Assembly (NCBI GenBank): GCA_023439125.1
Contig: JAEXOU010000007.1
Span: 133,322-197,321 of the forward strand
Length of the DNA: 64,000 bases
Source of the DNA: Bacillota bacterium
Lineage (GTDB): Bacteria; Bacillota; Clostridia; Lachnospirales; Lachnospiraceae
Direction: 5' to 3'
In this document: one piece after another, positions 52,714-61,234 of the stretch
How positions within the stretch are numbered: the first letter of the stretch is position 1
Layout: each line of letters begins with the position of its first letter
The notes under the pieces: generated by a model
Database searches by the model: none
The model's input: only the letters and a program-made list of their open reading frames with translations
Told to the model about the DNA's origin: nothing
Position numbers and translations under genes: made by a program

Positions 52714-53202
52714 CTATTGCCTCCTTGTCCGTAATGAAATTGACAACGATTCCTCTACTCCAGCTGAATTCACCGCTTTCATATGAATTAAACCCTTTGT
52801 TGTCAATTCAAACCCAAAATTGCTGATTTCAAGTATTGGTTGCCCATAATCTAGCTCATAATCTGCACCAGCTTCTTGATAAATCTCATATAGATAACCA
52901 TCTAAAAAATAGATCAAAGTCTCGTATACATTTCCATCAATCTCTTCACCTAGTACTAATAAATCAACACCATCTTTTTGTTCAATATAAGGATATCCTT
53001 GTGTATCTGTTTGCCGAATTTTTGTTGCAACGTATGATAAAGAGGTACGAAGCTCAAAATTACTATCATTTGTCATAATAACTTTTTGATATACCTTAAT
53101 ACCAATATTAGTTAATACCAGACATGAGATTGCAAAGATTCCCAAGACAACAATTAGACTGATAAAGTTGATCATCCAAGATTTTTGATTTTTCTTTTCC
53201 AT
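52714..53202 (-). CDS. Minor pilin-like protein (DUF4860-like)
   Basis: A 162-residue protein with a basic start (MEKKNQKSWMINF) and one membrane helix (about residues 12-32, ISLIVVLGIFAISCLVLT). The extracellular part has SYVATKIRQTDTQGYPYIEQKDGVD and ends in a Ser-rich tail. I recall a clostridial family DUF4860 found within pilus operons and think this is one. It shares the operon with pilC and pilT. Confidence 0.6.
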   Translation of the reverse strand: MEKKNQKSWMINFISLIVVLGIFAISCLVLTNIGIKVYQKVIMTNDSNFELRTSLSYVATKIRQTDTQGYPYIEQKDGVDLLVLGEEIDGNVYETLIYFLDGYLYEIYQEAGADYELDYGQPILEISNFGFELTTKGLIHMKAVNSAGVEESLSISLRTRRQ

Positions 53203-53227
53203 CTAAGTTTTCCTCTCTTCATGGCTG

Positions 53228-53551
53228 TTACTTTTCATAAACACCAAATTCCGGCATAATATTCGATGAAAAACACTCATAATATATATTATATTTATCC
53301 TTATCAATTGTGAGATTGTAATTGTCCTCGAGATAACTAAGCTCAGCTGGATAAAAGCCTTCAATTGCATAACACTGAACAATCGATTTCCGTAATGCTG
53401 ACTCTGTTAATATCAATTCTTGTTCATTACCCAAATCACTAAATCTTTTTATTCCGATGATTAAAAACGTTAAAATACAAATAAACGTAAATATAGGAAT
53501 TGCGACCGTTTTTACCCAAAAAGGTCGTTTTTTTTCCTTCAGATTCTTCAT
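53228..53551 (-). CDS. Small single-pass protein of the pilus operon
   Basis: A 107-residue protein: basic start (MKNLKEKKRPFWVKT), one helix (about residues 15-38), then an outer part with SVQCYAIEG-like IVQCYAIEGFYPAELSYLED. The last pattern (CYAxEGxYP) is shared by prepilin-like proteins of Lachnospiraceae pilus operons as I recall. Its function is unknown. It lies between pilC and the other minor pilin genes. Confidence 0.6.
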   Translation of the reverse strand: MKNLKEKKRPFWVKTVAIPIFTFICILTFLIIGIKRFSDLGNEQELILTESALRKSIVQCYAIEGFYPAELSYLEDNYNLTIDKDKYNIYYECFSSNIMPEFGVYEK

Positions 53552-53582
53552 GGTACAGAGCCTCCAATCTTCTTAAAGCTTA

Positions 53583-54641
53583 TTAGCTAATCGAAGAAAT
53601 CATACTAACAAGTGGTAACATAACAGATACTAAAACGCCACCAACTAATACTGCTAATATAACAACTAGAACTGTTTCTATACTTGTGGATAATTTACTT
53701 AACATAGTCGCTACTTTAGAATTATATTGTTCACTAAGTTTTTCAAAAACTGTATCCTGTGAACCAGTTTTTGTAGCAACAGTAACTAGACGACTTTCCA
53801 TACCGACTAATATTTTTGTATCATGTATTGCCTTGTCTAATGAAATTCCTTTATCCAATAACATCTTACACTGCTTAATTCTATCTTTTACTCTTCGATT
53901 GTTTGATGCTCCATGTGCAATGTCAATTGCCTTTCGTATCTCGATTCCAGAAGAAATCATAAGCGCCATACTTGATATAAATCTACTCGTTGCAACTGCC
54001 TCAGATATTTTTTTGGTCAATCGAAAATTAGTTAAAAATCTTCGAATAGAAGCCTCTCCACGTTTTGTCCGATACCATAATAGAATGAGAATCATAGCTA
54101 ATAAAACAAGACAAGTAATTCCTGCTAGAACCTTTCCTGCAATCATACCAACTTGCATCATATTATGAGTAGATGCTGCAACATCTTCATTTAATTCGAT
54201 AAACATTTCCTCAAATAATGGTAAAATTTTAAATACCAGAACTAAGATGATAACAGCCATCATAGAAAATAATACTGAAGGATATACAATTGAACTCTTG
54301 ATACATGCTTTCACATTACTTTCTCTTTCATAGTAATCTGAAAGTGACTTCATTACTTCCTCTAACTTCCCCGTTGTCTCACCAACCTTAACCATATGAA
54401 TCATATAGTCTGGGAAAGCCTCTGTTCTTTGTAATGATTCATATAAAGTCTCATTTGCTTTCATGGAGTTATTGATTTGCTCAAATACCTTTTTCGTTTT
54501 CTTATCCTCCATATCGCTATACAACATGTCAACTCCTTCATACAAAGGAATTCCACTATTTAAAAGCATAGCAATCTGTTCACAGAATACAGATGTTTCT
54601 TCGGATGAAAATCTCGTTACTTTTTTATGGTGTTTTGCCAT
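53583..54641 (-). CDS. pilC: Type IV pilus inner-membrane platform protein PilC
   Basis: A 352-residue type II secretion F-family protein with two repeated cytoplasmic helical domains (about 10-130 and 205-330) and three membrane helices (about 115-140, 170-195, 325-350). The motif VKVGETTGKLEEVMKSLSDYYE and its second-half relative VTVATKTGSQDTVFEKLSEQYN mark the two repeats. PilC couples the pilus motor ATPases to fibre assembly. In this window pilB, pilM and the major pilin gene are absent, so this is only part of the system. Confidence 0.92.
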   Translation of the reverse strand: MAKHHKKVTRFSSEETSVFCEQIAMLLNSGIPLYEGVDMLYSDMEDKKTKKVFEQINNSMKANETLYESLQRTEAFPDYMIHMVKVGETTGKLEEVMKSLSDYYERESNVKACIKSSIVYPSVLFSMMAVIILVLVFKILPLFEEMFIELNEDVAASTHNMMQVGMIAGKVLAGITCLVLLAMILILLWYRTKRGEASIRRFLTNFRLTKKISEAVATSRFISSMALMISSGIEIRKAIDIAHGASNNRRVKDRIKQCKMLLDKGISLDKAIHDTKILVGMESRLVTVATKTGSQDTVFEKLSEQYNSKVATMLSKLSTSIETVLVVILAVLVGGVLVSVMLPLVSMISSIS

Positions 54642-54671
54642 ACTTTTCCTCCCACTGTGATCTTAATCATT

Positions 54672-54980
54672 CTAAATTAGTAAACCGGTTAGGAATACAG
54701 TTACAATCGCTCCCGCTGCCACAACAACCAAACTTCGATTGCAATACGCTAAGAGCAAAGCTACAACAGTTCCAGCAATCGCAGTCATAATATCCCCAGT
54801 GGAGTAAATTACGTCTGGAAACGTTAAGGATGCTAACACTGCGAATGGAACATAATGCAAAAAAGATTTAATAAATTTTGAATTTATTTCTTTTCTAAAA
54901 ACTGCAACTGGTAATGCACGTGGTATATATGTTACAAGTGCCATTAAAAATATTGCAAGTCCTGCCTGTGGAGTCGTCAT
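54672..54980 (-). CDS. azlD: AzlD-family small subunit of branched-chain amino acid exporter
   Basis: A 102-residue protein with three or four membrane helices. It begins with a hydrophobic segment (AIFLMALVTYIPRALPVAVF), characteristic of AzlD. It overlaps the end of azlC by four bases (ATGA), so the two are co-translated. The pair exports branched-chain amino acids or analogues in Bacillus; the exact substrate here is not known. Confidence 0.85.
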   Translation of the reverse strand: MTTPQAGLAIFLMALVTYIPRALPVAVFRKEINSKFIKSFLHYVPFAVLASLTFPDVIYSTGDIMTAIAGTVVALLLAYCNRSLVVVAAGAIVTVFLTGLLI

Positions 54981-55699
54981 ACAGCACCTCCCTCTTCATC
55001 CTCAATTGGATATTTTGCAGCACAGATACAAGAGGATATTACGGTTGCAATAATAACACGAAATCCGGATGAGATTTGGTCTAGCCTTGGAACATATTTA
55101 AGTATACAAGTGATAATAATCGATAGGATAAGTACTATTACCACTTGTTTGGATTTTCTAGCGGGTGGAATAATGATTGCTATAAACATACCATAAAGGG
55201 CAATCCCCATTGCCTCCTTAATTGTAGGTGGTAAAGCAGAACAGATAATAGCACCAAGTGCAGTACCAAATGTCCATCCACAAATTGGTCCTGTAATTAG
55301 ACCAAGCATATATCGATAAGAAAGCTTTCCATTTTCCAAGGAAGATACTGCAAATACTTCATCCGTAATTCCAAATGCAAATACTAGACGCTGAGGTAAC
55401 GAAATCTTTTTCTCAAGCTTCTGTGAAATAGAAAGCGACATTAACATATATCGAATATTTATAATAAAAGTTGTCAAAGTTAGTTCAAAATATCCGGCAC
55501 CTTGAATAATTAAATCAGCACCCGCTGCCTGCCCTGCACTTGTTAAGTTTGTTAGCGACATAATAATAACAAGCCATACAGGTATACCTCCAGATACTGC
55601 ATTCAGACCAAATGCAAAAGAAACTGGTATGTATCCTATTGCTATAGGAAGACCACGCTTAAAACCATAAGCATAATCATTTCTAGTATTCGTATTCAT
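54977..55699 (-). CDS. azlC: AzlC-family branched-chain amino acid transporter
   Basis: A 240-residue membrane protein with five or more helices. It opens with GFKRGLPIAIGYIPVSFAFG, the AzlC signature, and has LTNLTSAGQAAG and FAFGITDEVFAVSS in the middle. It probably forms a two-subunit exporter with AzlD. The gene follows the aspartoacylase-family pair by 25 bp, so the four genes may be one operon, linking release of an acyl amino acid to its export; this link is inference. Confidence 0.87.
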   Translation of the reverse strand: MNTNTRNDYAYGFKRGLPIAIGYIPVSFAFGLNAVSGGIPVWLVIIMSLTNLTSAGQAAGADLIIQGAGYFELTLTTFIINIRYMLMSLSISQKLEKKISLPQRLVFAFGITDEVFAVSSLENGKLSYRYMLGLITGPICGWTFGTALGAIICSALPPTIKEAMGIALYGMFIAIIIPPARKSKQVVIVLILSIIITCILKYVPRLDQISSGFRVIIATVISSCICAAKYPIEDEEGGAV

Positions 55700-55723
55700 T
55701 GTATATCTGTCCTTATCTTGGAT

Positions 55724-56668
55724 TTATTCGTGTAGTCTTCGTATTAATTTATAAACGATACAATTTTGAATTACCAATGGTTTGCTATGAGCAAAAAAGA
55801 TAATACCATCGCTTGGTGCAATTATTTGTGAAATTACTTCACCTTCTATCGGATCAACAACCTCAGCTAAAATATCACCAAACTTAACTTCATCTCCCGG
55901 TCGCTTCAATGGCCGATAAATGCCTGATACATCTGTCTTGATCGGCATAAGTGTTTCTTCTTCCATAATATTAGCGATATATCCACTATGACAATTATAT
56001 TTTATGATTCCCATTCGAGTCAAAAATCTCAGTACGGAAGAAACCGCCTGACGTGCTGATTTTTCATCAATTGTTGAGGTGGCTGGTGTATAAACTGAAA
56101 ATGCATTCGTACCATTAATCTGCCAGCAATAATTTAATGTCCCGGTATCAAACGGATGTGGTTTCTTTGTTAATACATATGGTAATCCAAATAAGTTTGC
56201 AAGACTATTACTCTGATGACCTGTCTCCATCATTCTTACATGTGGAATAAACTCACCTGGTGTATGAAAACTTGCAAACTGAATTCCGTAGTTATAACCT
56301 CTTACAGCAGAGAAGATACCTGCTGCGATACGTTCTGTCGTTTCTCCATATTCATCTCCTGGAAACATTCGATTAATATCAGATTTATCCATAGCCCAAA
56401 ATCTTTTCTCAATATTGGTACTAAATTGATTGATCGTTGGAACGACTAAGATTTCATTATTATTTAAAATTGCACCTATTTTTTCTAATCGCGTTAGTTC
56501 CTTGATCAACTGGGAACATATATAGAGTTGCTGAATCTCATTACCTCTTGTCGGCCCTACAATACACGCTGCCTTCTCCCCTTTTCCAAAACGATAGCCC
56601 ACAATATGCATATCATCACGATAAGGTGCTTTCACGGTATGAATCACTTCTTGAAACATATTATGCAC
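55724..56668 (-). CDS. Aspartoacylase/succinylglutamate desuccinylase-like protein, zinc ligands degenerate
   Basis: A 314-residue member of the AstE/AspA fold. At the first metal-binding place it has GPTRGNEIQQLYIC instead of GxHGDExEG, so His is replaced while Glu stays. The DLH segment of the second ligand is changed to IQFASFH. The C-terminal barrel-like domain (about 235-314) with IYRPLKRPGDEVKFGDILAEVVDP is intact and recalls a lipoyl-like fold. Loss of metal ligands suggests a pseudoenzyme or a regulator. It overlaps the next gene (56661) by eight bases, the partner that has an intact metal site. Confidence 0.82.
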   Translation of the reverse strand: MHNMFQEVIHTVKAPYRDDMHIVGYRFGKGEKAACIVGPTRGNEIQQLYICSQLIKELTRLEKIGAILNNNEILVVPTINQFSTNIEKRFWAMDKSDINRMFPGDEYGETTERIAAGIFSAVRGYNYGIQFASFHTPGEFIPHVRMMETGHQSNSLANLFGLPYVLTKKPHPFDTGTLNYCWQINGTNAFSVYTPATSTIDEKSARQAVSSVLRFLTRMGIIKYNCHSGYIANIMEEETLMPIKTDVSGIYRPLKRPGDEVKFGDILAEVVDPIEGEVISQIIAPSDGIIFFAHSKPLVIQNCIVYKLIRRLHE

Positions 56669-57596
56669 CTCCTAAAATTCTAGCAATCAATGATCCATCA
56701 TAAACAACAGGATATTCTCGTAACGTAAATACAACACCATCGCATGGTGCTATGATCGTTTGCTCTACTTTGCCAGAAAGCGTATCAACAATTTCTCCAA
56801 CCACTTCTCCAGCACGAATATCCATAAGATGTTCTACTCTTGGTAAAAATACACCTGATGCTTCTGCATGAATTAATGTAACTTTATCTCGATCTGTAGA
56901 GATGATTGGCTCTTTTGGTGTAATAACCTCACCAGTCCAAATACCTAATTTCTTCATCAGACAAAAGATTCCTTCTAAAATCTGGTCGCCAAAGGATTGA
57001 GTAATTCGCATACCAACACCCATCTCTACTGCTAATGTTGGGACTCCAATCAGATTTAAGCTGTGATAAATACTTGCAGGTTGAACAGTTGGAGAGGAAT
57101 GGACCCAGATAAAATCCGTATTCATCAGCTTGCAATATGGTAATAAAGTTTCTTCATGTTCTTTATTAATACGAACTTGTGGAATCTCACGCAAAAATAT
57201 ATTACTTGCGTGCAAATCAACGCAAAAATCAGCATTGGCTACGTCCTCAACCAATTTTGCTGCTACATACTCTGACATATCACCTTCCATATCTCCCGGA
57301 AAGCTTCGGTTCATATCTAAATCAAACGTTGGAATTCTTCTTGTAATTGTCTCCATACCAAGTGGGTTTACACATGGATAGACGTCTACTATTCCTTCTA
57401 GTAAATCTATATTCTCATTTATCTTTTTTATCAATTGATAACATATGTACTGGCCTTCTAACTCGTCTCCGTGAATACCTGTTATAATACAAATCCTTTT
57501 CCTACCCTCTTTGGGTTTTGTCGGTTCCAAGCGATTCTTTTTTATATGCATTGTCTCAAGCACTGGTAATCCTACTGATACAACTGTTTTAATCAT
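56661..57596 (-). CDS. Aspartoacylase/succinylglutamate desuccinylase-family hydrolase
   Basis: A 311-residue protein from the ATG at 57596, which has AGAGG seven bases upstream; a start five codons earlier exists but lacks a site. The metal site is intact: ITGIHGDELEGQYICYQL provides His and Glu, and FCVDLHASNIFLREIPQ provides the second His. The C-terminal domain (about 235-311, RVEHLMDIRAGEVVGEIVD) is the same barrel-like domain as in the partner. Zinc hydrolases of this family deacylate N-acyl amino acids or amidated precursors. The substrate is unknown. It overlaps the degenerate paralogue by eight bases. Confidence 0.87.
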   Translation of the reverse strand: MIKTVVSVGLPVLETMHIKKNRLEPTKPKEGRKRICIITGIHGDELEGQYICYQLIKKINENIDLLEGIVDVYPCVNPLGMETITRRIPTFDLDMNRSFPGDMEGDMSEYVAAKLVEDVANADFCVDLHASNIFLREIPQVRINKEHEETLLPYCKLMNTDFIWVHSSPTVQPASIYHSLNLIGVPTLAVEMGVGMRITQSFGDQILEGIFCLMKKLGIWTGEVITPKEPIISTDRDKVTLIHAEASGVFLPRVEHLMDIRAGEVVGEIVDTLSGKVEQTIIAPCDGVVFTLREYPVVYDGSLIARILGGA

Positions 57597-57741
57597 TGAA
57601 AATCCTCTCAATCTAACTACATAAGTTTCTATTTATTGTACTACAATGACACACGAATTGCAAGAATTCACCACCTATATATAAACGGATAAAAGTGTGT
57701 ATTGTACTACTATCATTCGTCTTTTACACATGTATTAACTT

Positions 57742-57792
57742 AAAAAAAATAGGATGACAAACATAGTTCAGAAACATACTGTTTGTCATCCC
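57742..57792 (-). terminator. Terminator of the lipoprotein gene
   Basis: GGATGACAAACA pairs with TGTTTGTCATCC around a 16-base loop on the minus strand and ends TATTTTTTTT. Part of the stem (TATGTTTGTCATCC) resembles the 44-bp dispersed repeat. Confidence 0.8.
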
Positions 57793-57821
57793 ATACTTAA
57801 AGCACTTCTTGATGTGACATT

Positions 57822-58814
57822 TTAATCTGCCACTTCTAGTCCAGAAAACATATCCCATGGATATATCTTCTGACTTTCTTGTATTATTACACCTTCCTCT
57901 TTATCCATCTGTAACCAACCACTCTTGCCTTCGTTGTTATCTAAATAAATCCATTCCTCATCATCACAAGCTACTATCGTTATAAATTCCCCTCTGTCTA
58001 TTACAACATCATCTGCAATCAACGACTGTGTTTTTAACAACTTAATATCACGTTTTAATTTAACTTGAGTACCAACAGGATAGAGTTCGTTTGGCATATA
58101 AACTAGTTTTGGCATTACGATAGATTTTTCTTCTTCATTCTCAGCGCTTTCATCATAATAATATGAGTTTGCTAGATAGAATTTTCGTGGATGCCACCAT
58201 GTCTGTAGTGTTTCTGCTCTCTGGTTAAATTGAAACATACCATCTCCTAAACTCTTGATTTCTTCTACAAGTCCACCAATTCGTCCTAACTCATATATTT
58301 GATTATTCTCATAAGAAAACATAATGGTTGCATTATCATAACTATAACCATATTCATCAATTAAAATCTGAAGAGATGAATTGCTATAAAGTGATCCTAT
58401 ATATACCTTTCCTGTTGGCATATTAAGCCTTCCCTCTTTTTGCACACCATTAATTGATAATTTATATCCTTCTTCTTCCTCATCTCTACTAGCTATCGTA
58501 AACTCAATCTTTTCCTTTTCTCCATCACCATCAAAGTCATATTGCTCTCCACTTTTTATCTCAATAAATCCATTATCGAATAAGCTAGTATCGTTATTTT
58601 TTTGATTGATCTGGTTTTCACCAACTGTACTGTCAGAAATATCGTATGAACTGTCTGCATTAGAATCAGATGCGCTCTTCGATGTTGGCTCCTTTTCTAT
58701 TGTAGCATATTCCTGATCCATTACGTTTGCATCTTCTGTCCTTTTACAACCAACTGTAAAACACATAATAAATGCCATTCCAATTAAGCAAAATCTCTTC
58801 CTCATAATTTTCAT
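57822..58814 (-). CDS. Lipoprotein with C-terminal SH3-like domain
   Basis: A 330-residue lipoprotein. The signal MRKRFCLIGMAFIMCFTVGC ends in a good lipobox (TVGC). A Ser/Asp-rich linker (about 30-75) is followed by a DGDGEKEKIEFTIASRDEEEEG segment like an FG-GAP or calcium-binding blade (about 90-150) and a C-terminal SH3-like domain (about 240-325) with PVGTQVKLKRDIKLLK and GKSGWLQMDKEEG. It is exposed on the outer face. No enzyme motif is seen. The start could be the second ATG at 58805; the choice does not alter the mature protein. Confidence 0.75.
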   Translation of the reverse strand: MKIMRKRFCLIGMAFIMCFTVGCKRTEDANVMDQEYATIEKEPTSKSASDSNADSSYDISDSTVGENQINQKNNDTSLFDNGFIEIKSGEQYDFDGDGEKEKIEFTIASRDEEEEGYKLSINGVQKEGRLNMPTGKVYIGSLYSNSSLQILIDEYGYSYDNATIMFSYENNQIYELGRIGGLVEEIKSLGDGMFQFNQRAETLQTWWHPRKFYLANSYYYDESAENEEEKSIVMPKLVYMPNELYPVGTQVKLKRDIKLLKTQSLIADDVVIDRGEFITIVACDDEEWIYLDNNEGKSGWLQMDKEEGVIIQESQKIYPWDMFSGLEVAD

Positions 58815-58964
58815 TACTCCCTCTAGTCAATTTTTCAAATGAACAACATCCATATTATTACATATAATAATGTCATTTCTATTCTATAATAATTAATTCT
58901 TTCTTACGATTTATTAAGAAATGGTAACATATACTGTAAATACTACTTCACATAATTTTACATG

Positions 58965-59681
58965 TTACTCTACTTTTTCCATAATGTATGACTTCATTTT
59001 CATATACTGCTCTACTGTCATTGAGATTTGACTCCGATGTTTTGTTATATATTTATCCGCTTCCAATTTCCTAATGCCTCGATTGATCGTCCTTATACTT
59101 AAGCCAGTATAATCTGACATTTGTTGTCTTTTAATAGGGATAATCCACAAGCTTCTTTCAGTTGCATTTTCTTCATACAGTTGCATTAATAGATACATTA
59201 ATCGATCTGTTCCTTGGATAAATAAGAAGATGCGTTCCATTCTTCCTTGCTCCAAGAGTTGAGAGACCATCATATTAGACTCTAGCATATACGCTTTCTG
59301 ATTTTCTCGAAGCCAAGCTTCAAAATTACTCCTTGAGGTAACTAACATCGTACAATCTGTAACTGTTATTAATGTTGTCTTATAATGTTTTAACGACAGA
59401 AGTACTTCCATACATCCAAATGTACTCATTGGATGAAACCTCATGAAATCATAAGTTATCCCAAATACACGATAATCGGTAGCTTTTACAGAACCCTTCA
59501 AAAGAACATACACTAATTCTACGTCCTCATTTTCTCTGATAAATATGTTATCTTTCTTTAGTCTTATCAATTGAAATGACTCCACTAACCACTCTGGCAT
59601 TAATTCAAAGAATTTCATTACATAATCGAGTGATTCAAACTTCGCATCCTTTATTTCATTTTTAATTTCTTCTCTTCTCAT
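58965..59681 (-). CDS. Crp/Fnr-family transcriptional regulator
   Basis: A 238-residue regulator. The first 120 residues are the cyclic-nucleotide-type effector fold (RLKKDNIFIRENEDVELVYVLLKGSVK, with no clear cAMP-binding RAA motif). The C-terminal winged helix (about 165-232) has RQQMSDYTGLSIRTINRGIRKLEADKYI as recognition part. There are no FNR-type iron-sulfur cysteines near the N-terminus. It is encoded 75 bp after the BMP-family lipoprotein gene, with a terminator between. A palindrome like a Crp site lies in the promoter of that lipoprotein gene at 60940-60955, so this protein is the most likely regulator. Confidence 0.85.
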   Translation of the reverse strand: MRREEIKNEIKDAKFESLDYVMKFFELMPEWLVESFQLIRLKKDNIFIRENEDVELVYVLLKGSVKATDYRVFGITYDFMRFHPMSTFGCMEVLLSLKHYKTTLITVTDCTMLVTSRSNFEAWLRENQKAYMLESNMMVSQLLEQGRMERIFLFIQGTDRLMYLLMQLYEENATERSLWIIPIKRQQMSDYTGLSIRTINRGIRKLEADKYITKHRSQISMTVEQYMKMKSYIMEKVE

Positions 59682-59711
59682 ATCGATTCTCTCTTTCGGG
59701 AATTTCCTGTA

Positions 59712-59746
59712 AAAGAAAAAAGCCTTAGGAACAAGTCCTAGGCTCT
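59712..59746 (-). terminator. Terminator after the BMP lipoprotein gene
   Basis: AGCCTAGGA pairs with TCCTAAGGCT around a five-base loop on the minus strand, followed by TTTTTTC. It lies between the lipoprotein gene and the Crp-type gene. Confidence 0.82.
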
Positions 59747-59755
59747 TTTCTTTCT

Positions 59756-60826
59756 TTATTGTACGACATTTACTGTTACATATTCTAAAGGTAATTGATC
59801 TGCTTCATTTGCTGCATCTTCACGAAGTACTGTAATCTCTCCTGACACTAATTTTTCATAAATTGCATCATACTGTTCTTTTGTAAAAGATTCAAATCTA
59901 GAAGTTTCGAGTGGTAATAAAACGCTTTGTGTAGATGCATCCAATGTAAATTCTTTACCACCTTCAAATGTTCCACTATACAATTCTTCTAAAGAAGAAT
60001 ACACTGATTGTCCTAGATTTTTCATTGCAGAAGTTAAAACTGTTTGAGATTCTTCGGATTGATCAACGTCTACACCAATTACTTTTGTACCAGCAACTTC
60101 TGCTGCTTTCATCACTGAATTACCAACACCGCCACCGCATGCAAAGATAACTTCAACTCCTTCGTTGTACCAAGATGCTGCGACCGTAACATTTTCAGGC
60201 GACGCATCAAAGTTTCCTATATAGTTGTACTTAACACTTACTTCACCCTTTGTTAAACCAAGTTCTTTTGCTGCATATTCTGCTCCTTGAACAAATCCAT
60301 ATCCAAAACGCATAACTGCAGGAAGTGCTCTTCCTCCCATGAATCCTAACTTACGGTATCCATCCATAACAGTAGCATAACCAGCTAAGAAACCTGCTTG
60401 TTCTTCTGCATAAAAAATTGATTTTACATTCTCACCAATAGAAGCATTGCCATTAGCATCCTTTGGACTTCCATCCAATATTATGAACTTTACATCTGGG
60501 AACTCGGTCTGCGCCATATAAACGGCTGGTTCACATAAATATCCCGGACATATAACTGCTTTCGCGCCACCTCTTACTGCAAGCCTAATCGCATTCAGAA
60601 TGGAATCATTTGTTGAGTCTACAGGTTTATAGTATTTATAAGTAATATTATTTTCCTTGGCATACTCTTCTAAACCTTCCCATGAACCCTGATTAAATGA
60701 TTTGTCATCAATTGAATTATTTGCTGTTACAAGGGCTAATTCATACATTGTCTTGTTTCCACAACCAATCATAAATGCAGCGCACATACTCATAATCAAA
60801 ATGACACTAATAATTTTTTTCTTCAT
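59756..60826 (-). CDS. BMP-family basic membrane lipoprotein, ABC transporter substrate-binding protein
   Basis: A 356-residue lipoprotein with lipobox FMIGC (signal about residues 1-22). The ligand-binding part has the BMP/PnrA pattern: LALVTANNSIDDKSFNQGSWEGL, ICPGYLCEPAVYMAQTEFPDVKFIILDG, ACGGGVGNSVMKAAE and VIGVDVDQSEESQTVLTS. PnrA-type proteins bind purine nucleosides outside the cell and feed an ABC importer. No permease or ATPase gene is nearby, so the transporter partners must be encoded elsewhere. Its promoter has a probable Crp-type operator. Confidence 0.88.
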   Translation of the reverse strand: MKKKIISVILIMSMCAAFMIGCGNKTMYELALVTANNSIDDKSFNQGSWEGLEEYAKENNITYKYYKPVDSTNDSILNAIRLAVRGGAKAVICPGYLCEPAVYMAQTEFPDVKFIILDGSPKDANGNASIGENVKSIFYAEEQAGFLAGYATVMDGYRKLGFMGGRALPAVMRFGYGFVQGAEYAAKELGLTKGEVSVKYNYIGNFDASPENVTVAASWYNEGVEVIFACGGGVGNSVMKAAEVAGTKVIGVDVDQSEESQTVLTSAMKNLGQSVYSSLEELYSGTFEGGKEFTLDASTQSVLLPLETSRFESFTKEQYDAIYEKLVSGEITVLREDAANEADQLPLEYVTVNVVQ

Positions 60827-60912
60827 ACTAACTCCTTTGATTGAAATCCTTTTTCCCTTATTCGCTTAATTTCAAAATTTCATTGATGAGAATTTGAAAT
60901 TTAACTTTCTAT

Positions 60913-60955
60913 ATTATAGTAAGGACATAGTGATTAAAAAAGGACATGTGTCCTT
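60913..60955 (-). promoter_or_regulatory. Promoter and Crp-like palindromic operator of the BMP gene
   Basis: On the minus strand TATAAT lies at 60913-60918. A palindrome with arms AAGGACA (60940-60946) and TGTCCTT (60949-60955), separated by two bases, has its centre 41.5 bases before the transcription start predicted at 60906. That is the classic class II Crp activator position. A further AAGGACA half-site lies at 60921-60927. The regulator is probably the Crp/Fnr protein at 58965. Confidence 0.6.
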
Positions 60956-61176
60956 TTCTATAAAAACTTTTCTATGAAGCATTTTAGTTTTTTAGATCAT
61001 ATATGATTTCAGGGCATCCATTATATGTTCTTTCCTTAACTTGCTTGTAGAGTATAGTATTACAATTCCTACAATAATAAATACAGATATATTAAATATG
61101 TCAAATATGGAATACCACATTCTGAGCTAAGATAGTAAAGTTGAAAACTTATCCGATCAGTAACTAGAAACAAAAG

Positions 61177-61200
61177 AAGAACACTATCACTAGTGTCCTT
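61177..61200 (-). terminator. Terminator of the large solute-binding lipoprotein gene
   Basis: AAGGACACTA pairs with TAGTGTTCTT around four bases on the minus strand, followed by CTTTTG. The sequence resembles the terminator after 23S rRNA (63788-63814). The rest of 60956-61234 shows no supported feature. Confidence 0.55.
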
Positions 61201-61234
61201 CTAAATTGAATCCCTTCATATAAATATTGTTCTT

